A stretch of DNA of 64,000 nucleotides from contig NC_089316.1 in the NCBI RefSeq assembly GCF_036669915.1, forward strand, positions 1,280,734 to 1,344,733, in the 5' to 3' direction. The stretch comes from Pocillopora verrucosa. Lineage: Eukaryota; Cnidaria; Anthozoa; Scleractinia; Pocilloporidae. A program made the position numbers and the translations under genes. Below the pieces are notes generated by a model. It searched no databases, had not been told where the DNA came from, and saw nothing but the letters and a program-made list of their open reading frames with translations. This document shows positions 13,201 through 24,900 of this stretch, piece by piece; the stretch's first letter is position 1; each line of letters starts with the position of its first letter.

Positions 13201-16200
13201 GCTCTTAAAAATGTTCTGTGGCCCCTAGGCCATGCTAGTCTCTTGGTGGCCTCTAACGTAAACGCATTCAAGTTTTCCTGAGGAAAAAGCGCCTAAGTGA
13301 GATCTGGGGCCGAGTGGACCAGGTCGAGCTTGTTGTCGAAAACTTTATAACCCATATTCTAGCTTTTGCATTAAAATCAGGTTGCATTTTTCTCTCACAA
13401 CTCCCATTTAATAATAAGTTCCACGCTTCCTATCATGTCATCGCTACGTTCTGAGCCCGTAAGATCTCGACGAAACCATGCTTAGTTCAAAAGCTCTTCT
13501 GGGAATATATTCCATTAGAGAGAGGTAAGATCCTCTTATGACCTCAAAGGATAAAGTTCTCCGTGGGATTTCTTAATCTCTACCTTTATGTTAGCTGAGA
13601 TGTATTTACCTTTGAAGACATTTAAACTTTTTCCGACTAAACTCTTGGCGCACGTGATGGGTGAAGTGCCGTTAAAGTGTGGAACATTTGATCCTCCGCT
13701 CGCATCTGGAATTTTTCTGCTGGCAAATTTGTTTTAGTCACGATAAGGCAGTTGCTAGAAATTTTCCTTGTGTCTAAAAATAAGAATTACTTTTGAAAGT
13801 CTCATAGATACTTTCTTGAAAGATATTTTAGGCTAATATTATCTAAGAAAATACGTGCGCAAATTATTGCGTGCATGTCATGTGTACAGTCGCTAAAATG
13901 GTTCTAATCTTCAGATAATGGGATTAGTTGTAAAAGCTGTTTAACGCCATCTGTATGGTAACCTCTCTTTAAACCGCGGTTAAACATTTAAGTAAGGTTT
14001 CATTAATAGCGCCCAGCTCTCTCTCAGTCGCTGTTTCCTTAACCTTTTACACCCTAACATCAATATTCATATTCTCCTTACTGTTATTCGTACAATTACT
14101 AAGGTGCTGACAAGGAGAATTTGTCTTAAATGAAGAGTTTCTTTAGTTGGTGATCAATTCCTTTATTCTCATGACATTAACGTGTGATTCAGAGGTGATA
14201 TTTTAAGGAGAAATTAGATGCTAGTCACTCTTAGGGGTTTAAGGGTTGATACAACATCTAGGGAGGTCAAACGACCAAAATTAGTTTATTACCTGACAAC
14301 AGGATCTAGTCATCGTTTAATAGATTGTAACTCGTGAATAGATAAATAAATTATTTCGGTTGGTTCTGGACAAAGATTGGAAAATAAGATGAGATGTTAC
14401 TACGCCCCCTAATCGCTAGTCTCATCAGACTTCACCAAATATCAATTCCTTAACAAATTAACATCAGTATGATTATTCTCCATACTGTTCTATATACATT
14501 TCCCATGGTGCTGAAAAGGAGAATTTGTCTTACAATCATAACGCTCTACGCCTGAACAAAAGTATCCATACTCTCTTTACTGTTCTCTATACATTTCCTG
14601 TGTTATTTATATGGAGAATTAGTCTAATAATCAAGGGTTTCTTCAGTTTGCTATCGTTTCCTTTAGTCTCGTTACCTTCATTCTGGGGTGACATTGTAAG
14701 AAGAAATTAGATGTTTATCACTCTAAATAGTTGTAGGGTCAAGCTTCTCAGGTCATTGATCGGTTTCTCTATTCTCATGACTTAACTGTGCGATTTGCCA
14801 TTGATACTGTAAGGAAAGGTTGGATGCTAGTCACTTTAAGGGGGTGAAACGATGATCTAGCATGTTTTATTTCTTTAGGAATTGATATCAGTACAAGAGA
14901 GGCTCGCGCAAAAGATTCCTGGATTCAAATTCAATCTTGGTTTCTCTGGGCGTGGCTTTAGACAGGGTGACGACGAAGAAGATGCGGGGGACCAAGCTCT
15001 GATAGAGCATGCGCATAAGTTCACGTGGTTTGGGCATTTGTACGATCATGAGCAGCCCCATAAACACACCTACAAAGAAATAGTCAGGTCACTTACCGCG
15101 AATGAACAGTTTGCCAAGGTACAGTACTTGAGAGTAACTTTGATTCATGATAAAGTTACAATAGTCCTTTAAAACGAAGTAAATCTGTCCACAGACCGAA
15201 GTATTATTTCAACTATCGCGCATAGAGATCGCAATCTCATTGTATAGGAAAGATCTAGCTGTCGTTCAAAACTGAACGCCAAGACAGGCTCGTGCTTCAT
15301 TCTATTTTTTTAACAATCGTTCACAAATGTTTAATGGTAGACTTGAAATTCTAGGCTTATTTCCATTTGAGATGCGGTGACGGAGAAAAACCTTTTAAAA
15401 GCCATTTTTTTACATTGATTCATTCTGTTTCCGCAGTCGTTCGGTATTCCTATGAAACTGTCGTACATGGTTGCCCCACACCACTCCGGTGTGTATCCAG
15501 TGCACGACCCTCTTTATGATGCCTGGTCAGCTGTTCGAAACGTCCGTGTCACCTCAACTGAAGAATATCCTCACTTGAAGCCTGCGTGGTTTAGAAGAGG
15601 ATTTATTTACAAAGGCGTCAAGGTAATAGAGGATTTTAAAATACGTTATATAAAGAAAGACAAAATTCCGTAAAATACTGCTCAATAGCTTTCATTTGAA
15701 TTGTCAAACGCAAGGGTCTTATCAACCAACTTTACAGTTCAAATCACCTTTCATGACGCGATAAACAATACCACATGTCAGTACATACTTCTTACTGACC
15801 GAGGTCGAGGTTCGTTACGGAGCTAGCTTTTTCGCACGGGTTTGTGGCCGAAGCGCGAAACCGATAAACATGGTTACGTGACTTAAATTACGGACCGAGA
15901 AAACGAGATTTGTAAGATATCTATTATATCTCTGGGTTCAACTAGAGGGGATGGTTCCAATTCGAATAAACTTATAATTTAGCATGGCCCGCTAAATAGA
16001 CCAATCATAGCGCACATACTAGCTGAGAACTAGTATGGTGATAATTAATAGCTTTCATCTGATTGGTCGCTTACAAGGCTGTTATTCACTGACTTAACAT
16101 TCGGCTCGAACCACCTCGTGCAGCGTAATAAACTGTATCATAGGAAAGTACAGCTCAGTGGCTTTCTTATGAATACGCAGGGGTGTTATCCTATGAATTT

Positions 16201-19200
16201 AAAAGTTCGAGCCTCCAACTGTAAGTTTTACAAATTTTAACCTGCTTTTAAGGTTCTACCTCGACAAACTTGTGGTCTGTTTACCACAACTAACTTCTTC
16301 TACGAGATCAAAGGAGGAAAGACAGCATTGGATAGAAGTATCGAAGGTGGAGAATTGTTCGAAACTCTTCTGAGAAATCCGGTAAGTTTTTAGATTTGTG
16401 TATATTCTGTTGTACTTCGCCCAACAGGCCATTTTACAGTTGTGTACTTAGTTGCCAAGCCTTTGATTTGGAGTGAGGCTGAAGGTGACCTTGCCGTGAT
16501 AGAGACCAGTATCTAGTTAGCATGATAACGAAGTAAGTTGCATTTGAAAAGAAGCAAGGTTTGTATCATAACAAGGTCACCCTTAGCCTCAATCCTGTTC
16601 AAAGGCTTGGTAACCAAGCACACAACTGTAAAATGGACTATTGAGCAAAAGTTACATACACCAAGGATGCGCCAAAAAAAATTGCACAATGACACTTGAA
16701 AGGAGGAATAAATCCTTGGTTGTACTTGATTTTAGAATAAAAACTTGATTAAATGGACCAGGTTCTACGCCCCAAAAATCTAATGTAAAGAGGTCTTTTG
16801 TGACCAGAGCTTTTTTTTTTTCGATTCGGTATAAATGATTTTTAATCTTCTTAGCTAAATTGAATGTTTTCCCTCAACAGGTTATGATTGTGATGACTCA
16901 TATGACAAACTACGGTAATGATCAGTTAGCTCTGTACACAATTAGCCGCCTCGTGGACTTTGTTTACCGCTGGACTAACTTGGAGTTGAAATACGCTTCG
17001 CCGCTTGAACTCGCCGATATCTATTTCAAGTTGTTTCCTCAGGACAAAAGTCCAGTATGGTTGGTAAGTTGCAGGTGGACGATGATTCTTCTTTGGAGTT
17101 CGATGGATGGATCAACCACTGCAATGTCGGGGGGGGTGGGGGGGGAGGGGAGAGACGCGACAGTTTTGCTTATCCTTGTGGTTGGGATCCTCACACCCCC
17201 TGACATTCCTGTCAACGGGGTTGAACTTTCTTTCCCAATTCTTTTTTTTTTTAATCCTTTTTTGATGGGAGGGAACAGCTGCAATAAGGTCACCCATAGA
17301 AATTCGTCAAATTTCCTTGAATATTCAGGTATCCATTGACACTATTGAGCGGAGAGAACCACTGCGGGGTAAGAATCCTGCCCAAGAACACACCTCAATG
17401 ATTCGGCGCTGTCTCGAACCAGGACCTCTCGGTCAACCTGGTAACCGTATACAATATACCGTACCCAATGACCTCTGGGAATTAAACGGCTAATGTACCC
17501 AACTTCTACAACTTTTTGTTGAGGAGTCTTAAGTCAACTTTTGACTTAAAAGTTTTTATTAACTTGGTACGTATCTGTTACTGCAGAGCCCATGTGACGA
17601 CAGCCGCCATCTTCAAATCTGGCCAAAGGACAAGTCTTGCAACAGGCTCCCCTCGTTCCTGGTGATCGGGCCTCCGTTTGGAGGCTTGGACGTGCTTGTG
17701 ACACTTCTCAAACTTCACCCAGACTTCTTGCACACTGTGAACACAAATAATATCACCAAAGGAACAAGATTTTTCAATACTGATAATTACATGAGGGGAT
17801 TAGACTGGTAAGGAGATTTGGAAACGAAATGTTGAAATGGTCTTTGATTCAAATCATACTGTTCTTGGTTTTTTTTTTTAGGGTAGTGGGTGGTGGGTAG
17901 TGAGTTTTTGTCGTCATTTCATTTAATTTTGATTTGATTTACCATAATTCTTTCATTTTTAACTTCATTCCTGGTTTTCTTTTATGGTTCATTTTGTTTC
18001 ATTCGGCTTTACTCTCCTTTCTTCAAGCTCGACAAGAGAATTGCTAGTGAGATAGGACACTTAAATTTGCAGCAGTAACATTCTTAAAGACAACATTTTT
18101 GTTTTACTTTATTTCTTCCCGAGACGCTTTTGTGTATTAGTTTTTGAAAACCTCCTTGACTGATTTTGTTTCAGGTACATGAATTGTTTCCAACAACCGA
18201 GGAAATTCGAGCAGATGTCCTATGAAGTTAGTGATGAGTATTTCACCGACAATAAGACACCGTACCGTGCCAGCAATCTCCTCAAGTCCGCTAAAATACT
18301 TATCATTCTGGAAGACCCCGTGAAGAGAGCTTTCTACCATTATCAGGTGCTTGTCCTGTGCACGAAAACTTTTTAAAACCTTGTTATGAAAACCTTGTGT
18401 TTAGTAATTCGGAAAATCTAAATCGATTTCAAAGGCGACATTTTTTTTAATGCGAAGGACCTAAATCTCCTTTATCTTAATATTCATACTATGGAAGAAA
18501 CGTTATTACGTAAATATAAACTACAATTATATTTCTTCAATTAATATTTGTATTCCGCATTTTAAAAATATGCTTTCCATACATTCACTTTTCATACAAA
18601 GCTCGGGTGACAAATTCTAGAATTGACGGAAACTGTAACTTTTACTTGTAACCGATCATGTGTTCTGTTTGCATGTAGCATCTAAAAAACGTTCAAGGAT
18701 CCAATCTACCAAGCTTCGATGATCTCGTCAAATCCAAGGGAGATGAACGTTTGTCGGGGATCCAGCGGGCTATTTTAGAAGCTGGGCACTACTCTGAACA
18801 CATTGGTCGATGGATGAGACATTACAGTGTCAAACAGGTTGGTCCAGTTTAGCACAGGGTAGACCAGTTTAACAAAAATCAAAATATGGCTGAACTTCGA
18901 GTTTGTTGGCGGTTTTCTTTTCCCTTCTCTACCTTTTGTGTGACAAGTGGAGGATTTTCCTATTTGGATGAAAGATCCACTTTCGATATTGAACCTCACA
19001 ATTGCCAAAGCCTTTCTCGGTTTCCTGAGCGGTTTCTCCGCACCATGTCAGTGAGCCCATACAAAGATAGATCAATATAATATCAATTATAACTTCCAAT
19101 AAAACTTTAATTCTTAATTTCGCGCAGATGTCAATAGTGAGCGCCGATGATATAGTTTCCAAGCCCTTCACGATCATGAATACACTTCAAGAAGCTGTTC

Positions 19201-19618
19201 ATGTAGAAACCCGCCAGGAGTATTCGCAAATACTAAGGTAATTATGCTTCTGTTGCTTGGAATAATTTATGAAACGTATTGCTCTGTGAGAAGATTTGGC
19301 ACGACCCGAGATTAAGTTTCATAGGGAAGCTGCAGATCAATGTCAATTCATTGATATTTAGTTTCGGACTAGAAATTGCAGAGAATTTAGCTTCTCCTGG
19401 TGATATTCTTGAACAGGTACGATGAATCGAGTGGTCTCTACTGTCCCAAATCCTCCGCCAACGTGACAGATTGCCTGGGTTTCAAAGAAACAAGACCAGT
19501 TTATATGAGTCAGCAGACTGAACAGTTCCTGCAGCGGTATTACTCCAGACATAACCAGAATCTACTGCGCATGAACCAGAAGATTGAGTTTCCTCTTCCT
19601 AAATGGATTCATGGATAA
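7287..19618 (+). CDS. Heparan sulfate NDST paralog A: deacetylase intact, sulfotransferase degenerate
   Basis: Golgi type II enzyme of heparan sulfate synthesis; 880 aa, close to human NDST1 (882). Eleven in-phase exons: 7287-7410, 10589-11505, 14879-15118, 15437-15622, 16253-16381, 16881-17063, 17587-17807, 18175-18346, 18679-18837, 19128-19237, 19417-19618. Exon 1 gives a short basic tail and one membrane anchor ([20 protein letters not shown]); ATG 7287 is the first in its frame. Deacetylase motifs remain: DIDDIF (D328-D331), [18 protein letters not shown] (H442-H450), [10 protein letters not shown]. The sulfotransferase P-loop, PQKTGTT in active NDSTs, reads PPFGGLD here (catalytic Lys replaced by F624). 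The EEVQFF site reads KGTRFF, and the C-terminal CLGKSKGR loop reads CLGFKETR. Splice sites and frame are intact throughout, so this is not an obvious pseudogene. I infer deacetylation without N-sulfation. Confidence 0.9.
7411..10588 (+). other. Intron 1 of NDST copy A
   Basis: About 3.2 kb between the membrane-anchor exon and the main deacetylase exon. Copy B lacks this intron. It is AT-rich with poly-T runs. Apart from the family-2 MITE fragment at its 3' end I see nothing recognisable. Confidence 0.6.
10425..10560. repeat. Family-2 MITE fragment
   Basis: Contains 'gtactgacaaggagaatttg' and 'aaggagaaatttta' in family-2 order, just upstream of the exon-2 acceptor of NDST copy A. Both terminal TTAACCC ends are missing. 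Confidence 0.5.
14042..14850. repeat. Cluster of family-2 palindromic MITE copies
   Basis: Roughly four consecutive full or partial copies (about 14042-14245, 14462-14545, 14550-14735, 14740-14850). Each shows some of 'attctcc..tactgtt', 'ctgacaaggagaatttg', 'cctttattctcatgac' and 'aaggagaaattagatgctag'. They sit in intron 2 of NDST copy A, ending about 30 bp before the exon-3 acceptor. Confidence 0.65.
16420..16646. repeat. Inverted-repeat MITE in NDST-A intron 5
   Basis: Arms of about 65 bp face each other: 'ccattttacagttgtgt' at 16429 mirrors 'acaactgtaaaatgg' ending at 16636. 'ttgccaagcctttga' and 'gaggctgaaggtgacctt' also have inverted partners on the right side. Non-coding. Confidence 0.7.
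17335..17465 (-). repeat. tRNA-derived SINE fragment
   Basis: On the minus strand a B-box-like 'gaggtcctggttcgag' is followed by 'gtgttcttgggca' and 'tctctccgctc'. These are also the body of the plus-strand SINE at 31035-31300. Divergent and truncated; in intron 6 of NDST copy A. Confidence 0.5.
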
Positions 19619-21996
19619 TCAAATCCTTGTAGAAAAAAAAGCAGATTGCGAGATAGTGGGTTACCTGTGTTAGTGTGATTCATTCTATAAGCTAACGAGA
19701 GAATGGCACTCGCTATTCAGATTATACACTCTGAGCCTGAATTGCTCTTTGTCACGCTTGTAACGAACAATGATAGTTTTGTGCGCGATCGGTAACGTAA
19801 CGTTTATCGTCTCCAAGACTTACTGAACCAGATGAAATTTTTTATGTCACGCGTTTCTTTACCTGTAAAACAGGCGTATCAAGCCAAGCTTAAACTCAGA
19901 CGCGACGTACGAGACTATGAACAGTATTTTTATATTTATCCTGTCGGTCTCTGTTGTCATAATGAAACAAAATTTACCTCCGATCTTAAGGTCGTCAAAG
20001 AAATAGTAGGCCTGTTCAACGAAAGGTGTCTTTTTATAAAACTGTTTTTACATACTAAAATGTCAAACTGTCACTCAATCAATCAATCAATCAACTAAGC
20101 ATATTTTTGACCATTCGAAAATTGTCAAGTTGGAATAAAAGAAAATCTATATACATATTATATATATTAAAAGATATATATTAAAAGATATATAGAGCCT
20201 GGCGGTTATTTTAAGATTTATACAATTCAAGAGGAATATATTGATTTTATATAAAGAATTTATCAGCATATGTGAAAGACATGAAAGACGTTTGAGAAAA
20301 GAAATATATTGTGTTCAAGATACTGGTGTCCTTGTGATGATATTGCGAATGACTGTCCAAAATAATAATAACCAATCAAAGCAAAGGAAGTTACACTATG
20401 GAACCAATCAGAAGTGAATCAATGTAAATAGCTTTAAGTCCCGGGGACTAAGCCGCTAAAAGTTCTAGCTTTAAACTGATTGGTTTGTAAGGCGGCTTAC
20501 AAGATTAGGAAAGGTTTTAATGCCCTCCAGGTTTGCCTTAGTTTCGGTGATTCGAGAGTGAAAACGGCGTGGGTGTGGGAAGAACTATGGCTCTGTAAAG
20601 TCCACCATGCGTCTTTCCATCGCTTGTCCCGCTTTCCCCGCAAACTGGGTGTCTGAAACAGGCACGGACTACACTACTTGCCTACACACTAAAACTTAGC
20701 AATTATTTTCTTTACCTGACAACCAAAATTATGCACTGTAGTATTTACATGGTCAGCGTCAAGATCGAACGTAGTATTAAAGGGGCAGCAGTAGGCCATT
20801 GCTATGTTAACTCTGGCCTCTTTTTCGAATCAAGGCTTGGAGCTTGACCATTTGTATGAAAATGAGTTTAATTTGCGTGTGAATGACAACTCATTATCAT
20901 ATGAAAGGAGAAGCACCAGGACTCGCTTTGAAAAAAGAGGCCAAAGGTAAATCGGAAATCGGCAAAAGTATTGCTCAGCGGAGCTCTTTGATAAGCTTCC
21001 GCAGTTGTTCTGATAAGATTTACAACGGGTGTTTTCAATGAGCCGCCTTCTAAGAGTCGTGAACTTTAGATAACGAGACAAATCCTGTGAAAGAAAGTCC
21101 ACCGCTGAATGGAAGTCTCCTACCTTCGTGTAGCTCTCCACTTTAAAATCTCAACTGTCGATTGAACGAGTAATGAAAAATTAAATGTAAAGTTGGGCCA
21201 TTAAAATTTTTGGCCTTGAAAGCTATCGGTCGATAAAGGAGTTGTTTTGATAAAGAGGAAGTTATTGTTTACTAAAATAATAACGGGAGATAATCGGATA
21301 TGAAGATCAAACATATATCTCTCTAAAGAACGCACTTCCAGAAAAAAAAATCCCAAACCTAGCGCATTAGTTTAAGTTTGACTTGATTAAAAATAACTTT
21401 TCGGTGGAAAGAGAGGTCAGCAGTCATTCGATATTACGCTTGGAGTAAGATTAAGAAAAAAATTATATCGCTTCTGATAAAAAACTCATCATCTCATTTA
21501 TCTGTTCACTTTTTTTTTCTATGTGTATGTGACTCACACATATTTGAATGGACACTGGAGGAAGAATGAAAAGCCTTCACAAAGACTTTCCCGATCCCCG
21601 CTGTTATCAAGATTGGGATGAATTTTGATTTCGTTTTTGGCGCCGCAGTCGGGATTTGCGTGCTGTTTTCAAACCTTTCAATCAAATTATTCATCTCTGG
21701 GAGGGGAGGGTGAGATCAACATATATATTTTATCGTCTTTTGCCGCTAAAATGCCACAAAATTTATATTAATTTTATTATGTCAACTTAAACTATGAAGC
21801 TTTTTTTTTAATCATTCTTTTGGACTTAAAAAATAAGGATCTCTCTGGCTATTGAGTTTTACTCTTCACCCCTCCCTCCCAAAGAAAATTTCGAACCGCT
21901 CTGTTGACGTTTGCACATGCGACATCGCGTTATTTTAGGACTTACTGTAGTGGTAGTAGACAATGTAGTTGTACTTCGTGGTGATGCTATCAACTA
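19619..21996. other. Spacer between NDST copies A and B
   Basis: About 2.4 kb holding the 3' UTR of copy A and the promoter of copy B. There is a simple AT stretch with 'ttaaaagatatata' repeats near 20150-20200 and short CAAT tandem units near 20080. I see no further exon. No NDST pseudo-exons are visible, so the duplication appears to be just two copies. Confidence 0.5.
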
Positions 21997-24900
21997 ATGT
22001 CTTTCGCGGCAAAAAGAAGGATGAAGTGCTGGAGCTTAAGAACTGGATCTATACTGAGGACTTTTATGATTGGATTAGTGATTTTTACTATAATTTCGTG
22101 TTGGATTCTAGTTTACCAATCTTCGCGAGATTTGACCGTGAAACGCGCTCCAGTATTTGTGGAGGAGAAATGCTATCCTCTGAAAAACGCACTGGTTGGA
22201 TCTAGAATATCTAAAGAATTTAGTCTCAATGCAACGTACAAAGTGAAAAAAAGAGTCTTACTGGCAACACGAAGAACTTCAGTTGCTTTTCGGTCCGAGA
22301 TCTCTCGTGTTCTGGAGGAAAGTCGTATTCCTTACGAATTTGTTTATCTCGAAATTGGTGACAGAACAGTTTTTCCAAAGCTCACACACGGAGAAATCGG
22401 ACGCTTTTCTGCAGTTATTTTTGAGAGCATCAAGTTCTACGCAACATTAGATATAGCAAATAGACATTTCCTTGACCATTACTGTCGCAAATTTGGCATC
22501 GGAATTGTTTTATTTACAGTTCAGGAAGCGCAAGAGCCTTATACGCGCATATTCAAGGAATTTCACTTTGGCATCAAGGCTGGAGTAAGTGATCTTCGAA
22601 ATGTAGAATTGAATCCTTCGGCATGTGTACTTCGCCTTACTAGAGCTGGTGGAATTATTGAAGAACCTCCAAAGTCAAAATGGAGTGTATTCTTTCCGAA
22701 TCACAGCACTTACGAAGCAGTAGAGTTTGCTACAAAGGAAACTGCCTATACAACATTAAACACGAATAAACAAACCAGCTCCCATAATGTGAAATTTGAA
22801 GATCTGGTCTTGAAAGAAGGAGTTTCTTCGACGCGATTCACTACAGTTTTAACAGACCTAGGGCATTTGGATGGTGTACGACGTATCTACTTTGGGAATG
22901 GATTGTCTTTTTGGCTTCATAAGTTATTGTTTCTTGATGGTTTGGCGTTCGTTTCAAGAGGCAATTTAGCTCAGTCTTTGGAACGAAGAATCGTAGTTGA
23001 TATTGATGATATTTTCGTTGGAAAAGCTGGCATTCGAATGACCAAAGAAGACGTGAGGGTAAGTTATTCACTAAAATTTTATAACACAATATTGCTTTAT
23101 TCTCATGGCTAGCTTGTAAATTTAAAGAGAGCGAAGCTGTCGAATGCATCGTTTCCAAAGTAATTTTGGATGTGACGGAAAGCACGTCAATGTTAGGAAA
23201 TAATAGTTATGTTAATGTTCATTGTTGCCATTGAATTGAAAAGTTTCTTTTTCTGATACTCTCCAGCTGTTTTAATATGCACTGATGTAGTATGTACATG
23301 TGGCACTTTCTAATTGAGTTGTTCAATGAATAAATATTTAGAATAAGTTGCTACTATAACATGTATATTACAGATTAGCCTGGCCGATTATGAAGAATCA
23401 ACTCCAAGATAAAGTCAGTTTATGAGCAAGATGACCCATAACCTTGTCCTTAACCCTTTCACTCACATGGGTGACCAAGACAGAATTTCTCCTTATAACA
23501 TCAATACAATATTGAACAGACGAGTGATGAGAATAAAGAAAAATATCAACATGTCACTTATGACTTGTTCCAATACCAAGTTCTCTGAACCAACGCCATA
23601 AGAATTGAATGGCAGACACTAAGGAGAATTATGTATGAGATCTTAGGGGTGAAAGGGTTTACAAGGTTACGCACCTTTCCATATGTGCATCTCTTAAGGT
23701 TTCCCTGACAGGTTACCAGCAGTCAATAAAACTCCTCTTAATAAACTTTAAGAGTGACCAGTTGACCAATTTTTGTCTCAAGTCAATTTACTGAAGATTA
23801 TGAAAAAAAATTTTAATGTATCAGTTTTTGTCTTAAGACAATTTACTGAAGATTATGAAAAAAATCTTGATACATCAATTTTTGTCTTATGTCATGATAT
23901 AAATTTTTGAGGTACTCGATGTTTTGTCTTGTTATTCTTGATAAAAACCCCGGACAAGTTTCAGCAAATGAAGTCAAGTTTTAACTCTTTTTTTCCCCCT
24001 CACATAAAAGATAGTATGGCTGGCGGCAAAGGCTTTAAGACTGTTTGCAAAGAGGGAAAGATAACTGGCTGAAACTTGTTAAGGGGAGTATCAAGAACAA
24101 CAAGAAAACATGTTTATTTTACACAACATTTCCTTTTCAGAGACTGAAAAGGTAAAATATTCAGAGGTTCAAATGTTTCGCGATAAACTCAAGTGAATGA
24201 AGACTTTCCTGCTGCTTGGGTTATCTTTGTTCTAGAATGTCATCTTTGTCATTTGGTGGGCTTAACCCTCCCAGGATTTCTCCCTTTGACCCCTGAGATC
24301 ACTACAAGCATCTAGTTTCTCTTCACAATATCACCCCTGAATCAGACATTAAGGGCACGAGAATTAAGGAAATGATCACTCACTAAATTCTCCTTATAAG
24401 GCTCTATAGGAAATGTATAGAAAACTGTAAAGAGAATATAAATACTGATATGAGAGAGTAGAAGGTTATTAAGTCCTCTTAACAATATGTTTATTGTTAT
24501 GCATATAGGCCATGGTCTCTGTACAAGCAAAACTACAAGAGCGTGTGCCAGGCTTTCACTTCAACCTGGGATATTCTGGGGGTATGTTTTTGTCAGGGAA
24601 TGATGAAGAAGATGAAGGAGATTGGGAACTGATAAAGAATGCGGACAAGTTTTGGTGGTTCAGTCACATGTGGCTTCATCGTCAACCACACAAAAGCAAC
24701 ACACTGGATCAGATTGTTGAGGATTTGAAGACAAATCTTGAGTTTGCAAGGGTGAGAAAAAAATTGAGTGAAGGAAGCACACATATTGTTGCAAAAGACA
24801 TTTTAAATAGTTTAGGATTAACCTTATATTTAACCCTTTCACTCCCACAAGTGACAAAGACAGAATTTCTCCTTACAATATCAATACAATATCAAGCAGG

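Noticed and set aside
17039-17339. Open frames around a G-rich run after NDST-A exon 6
   Set aside because: Read-through of the exon donor (GTAAGT at 17064) into intron; the rest is simple G-rich and T-rich sequence.
20830-21141. Minus-strand 103-codon open frame between the NDST copies
   Set aside because: No recognisable motif or partner exons; compatible with chance.
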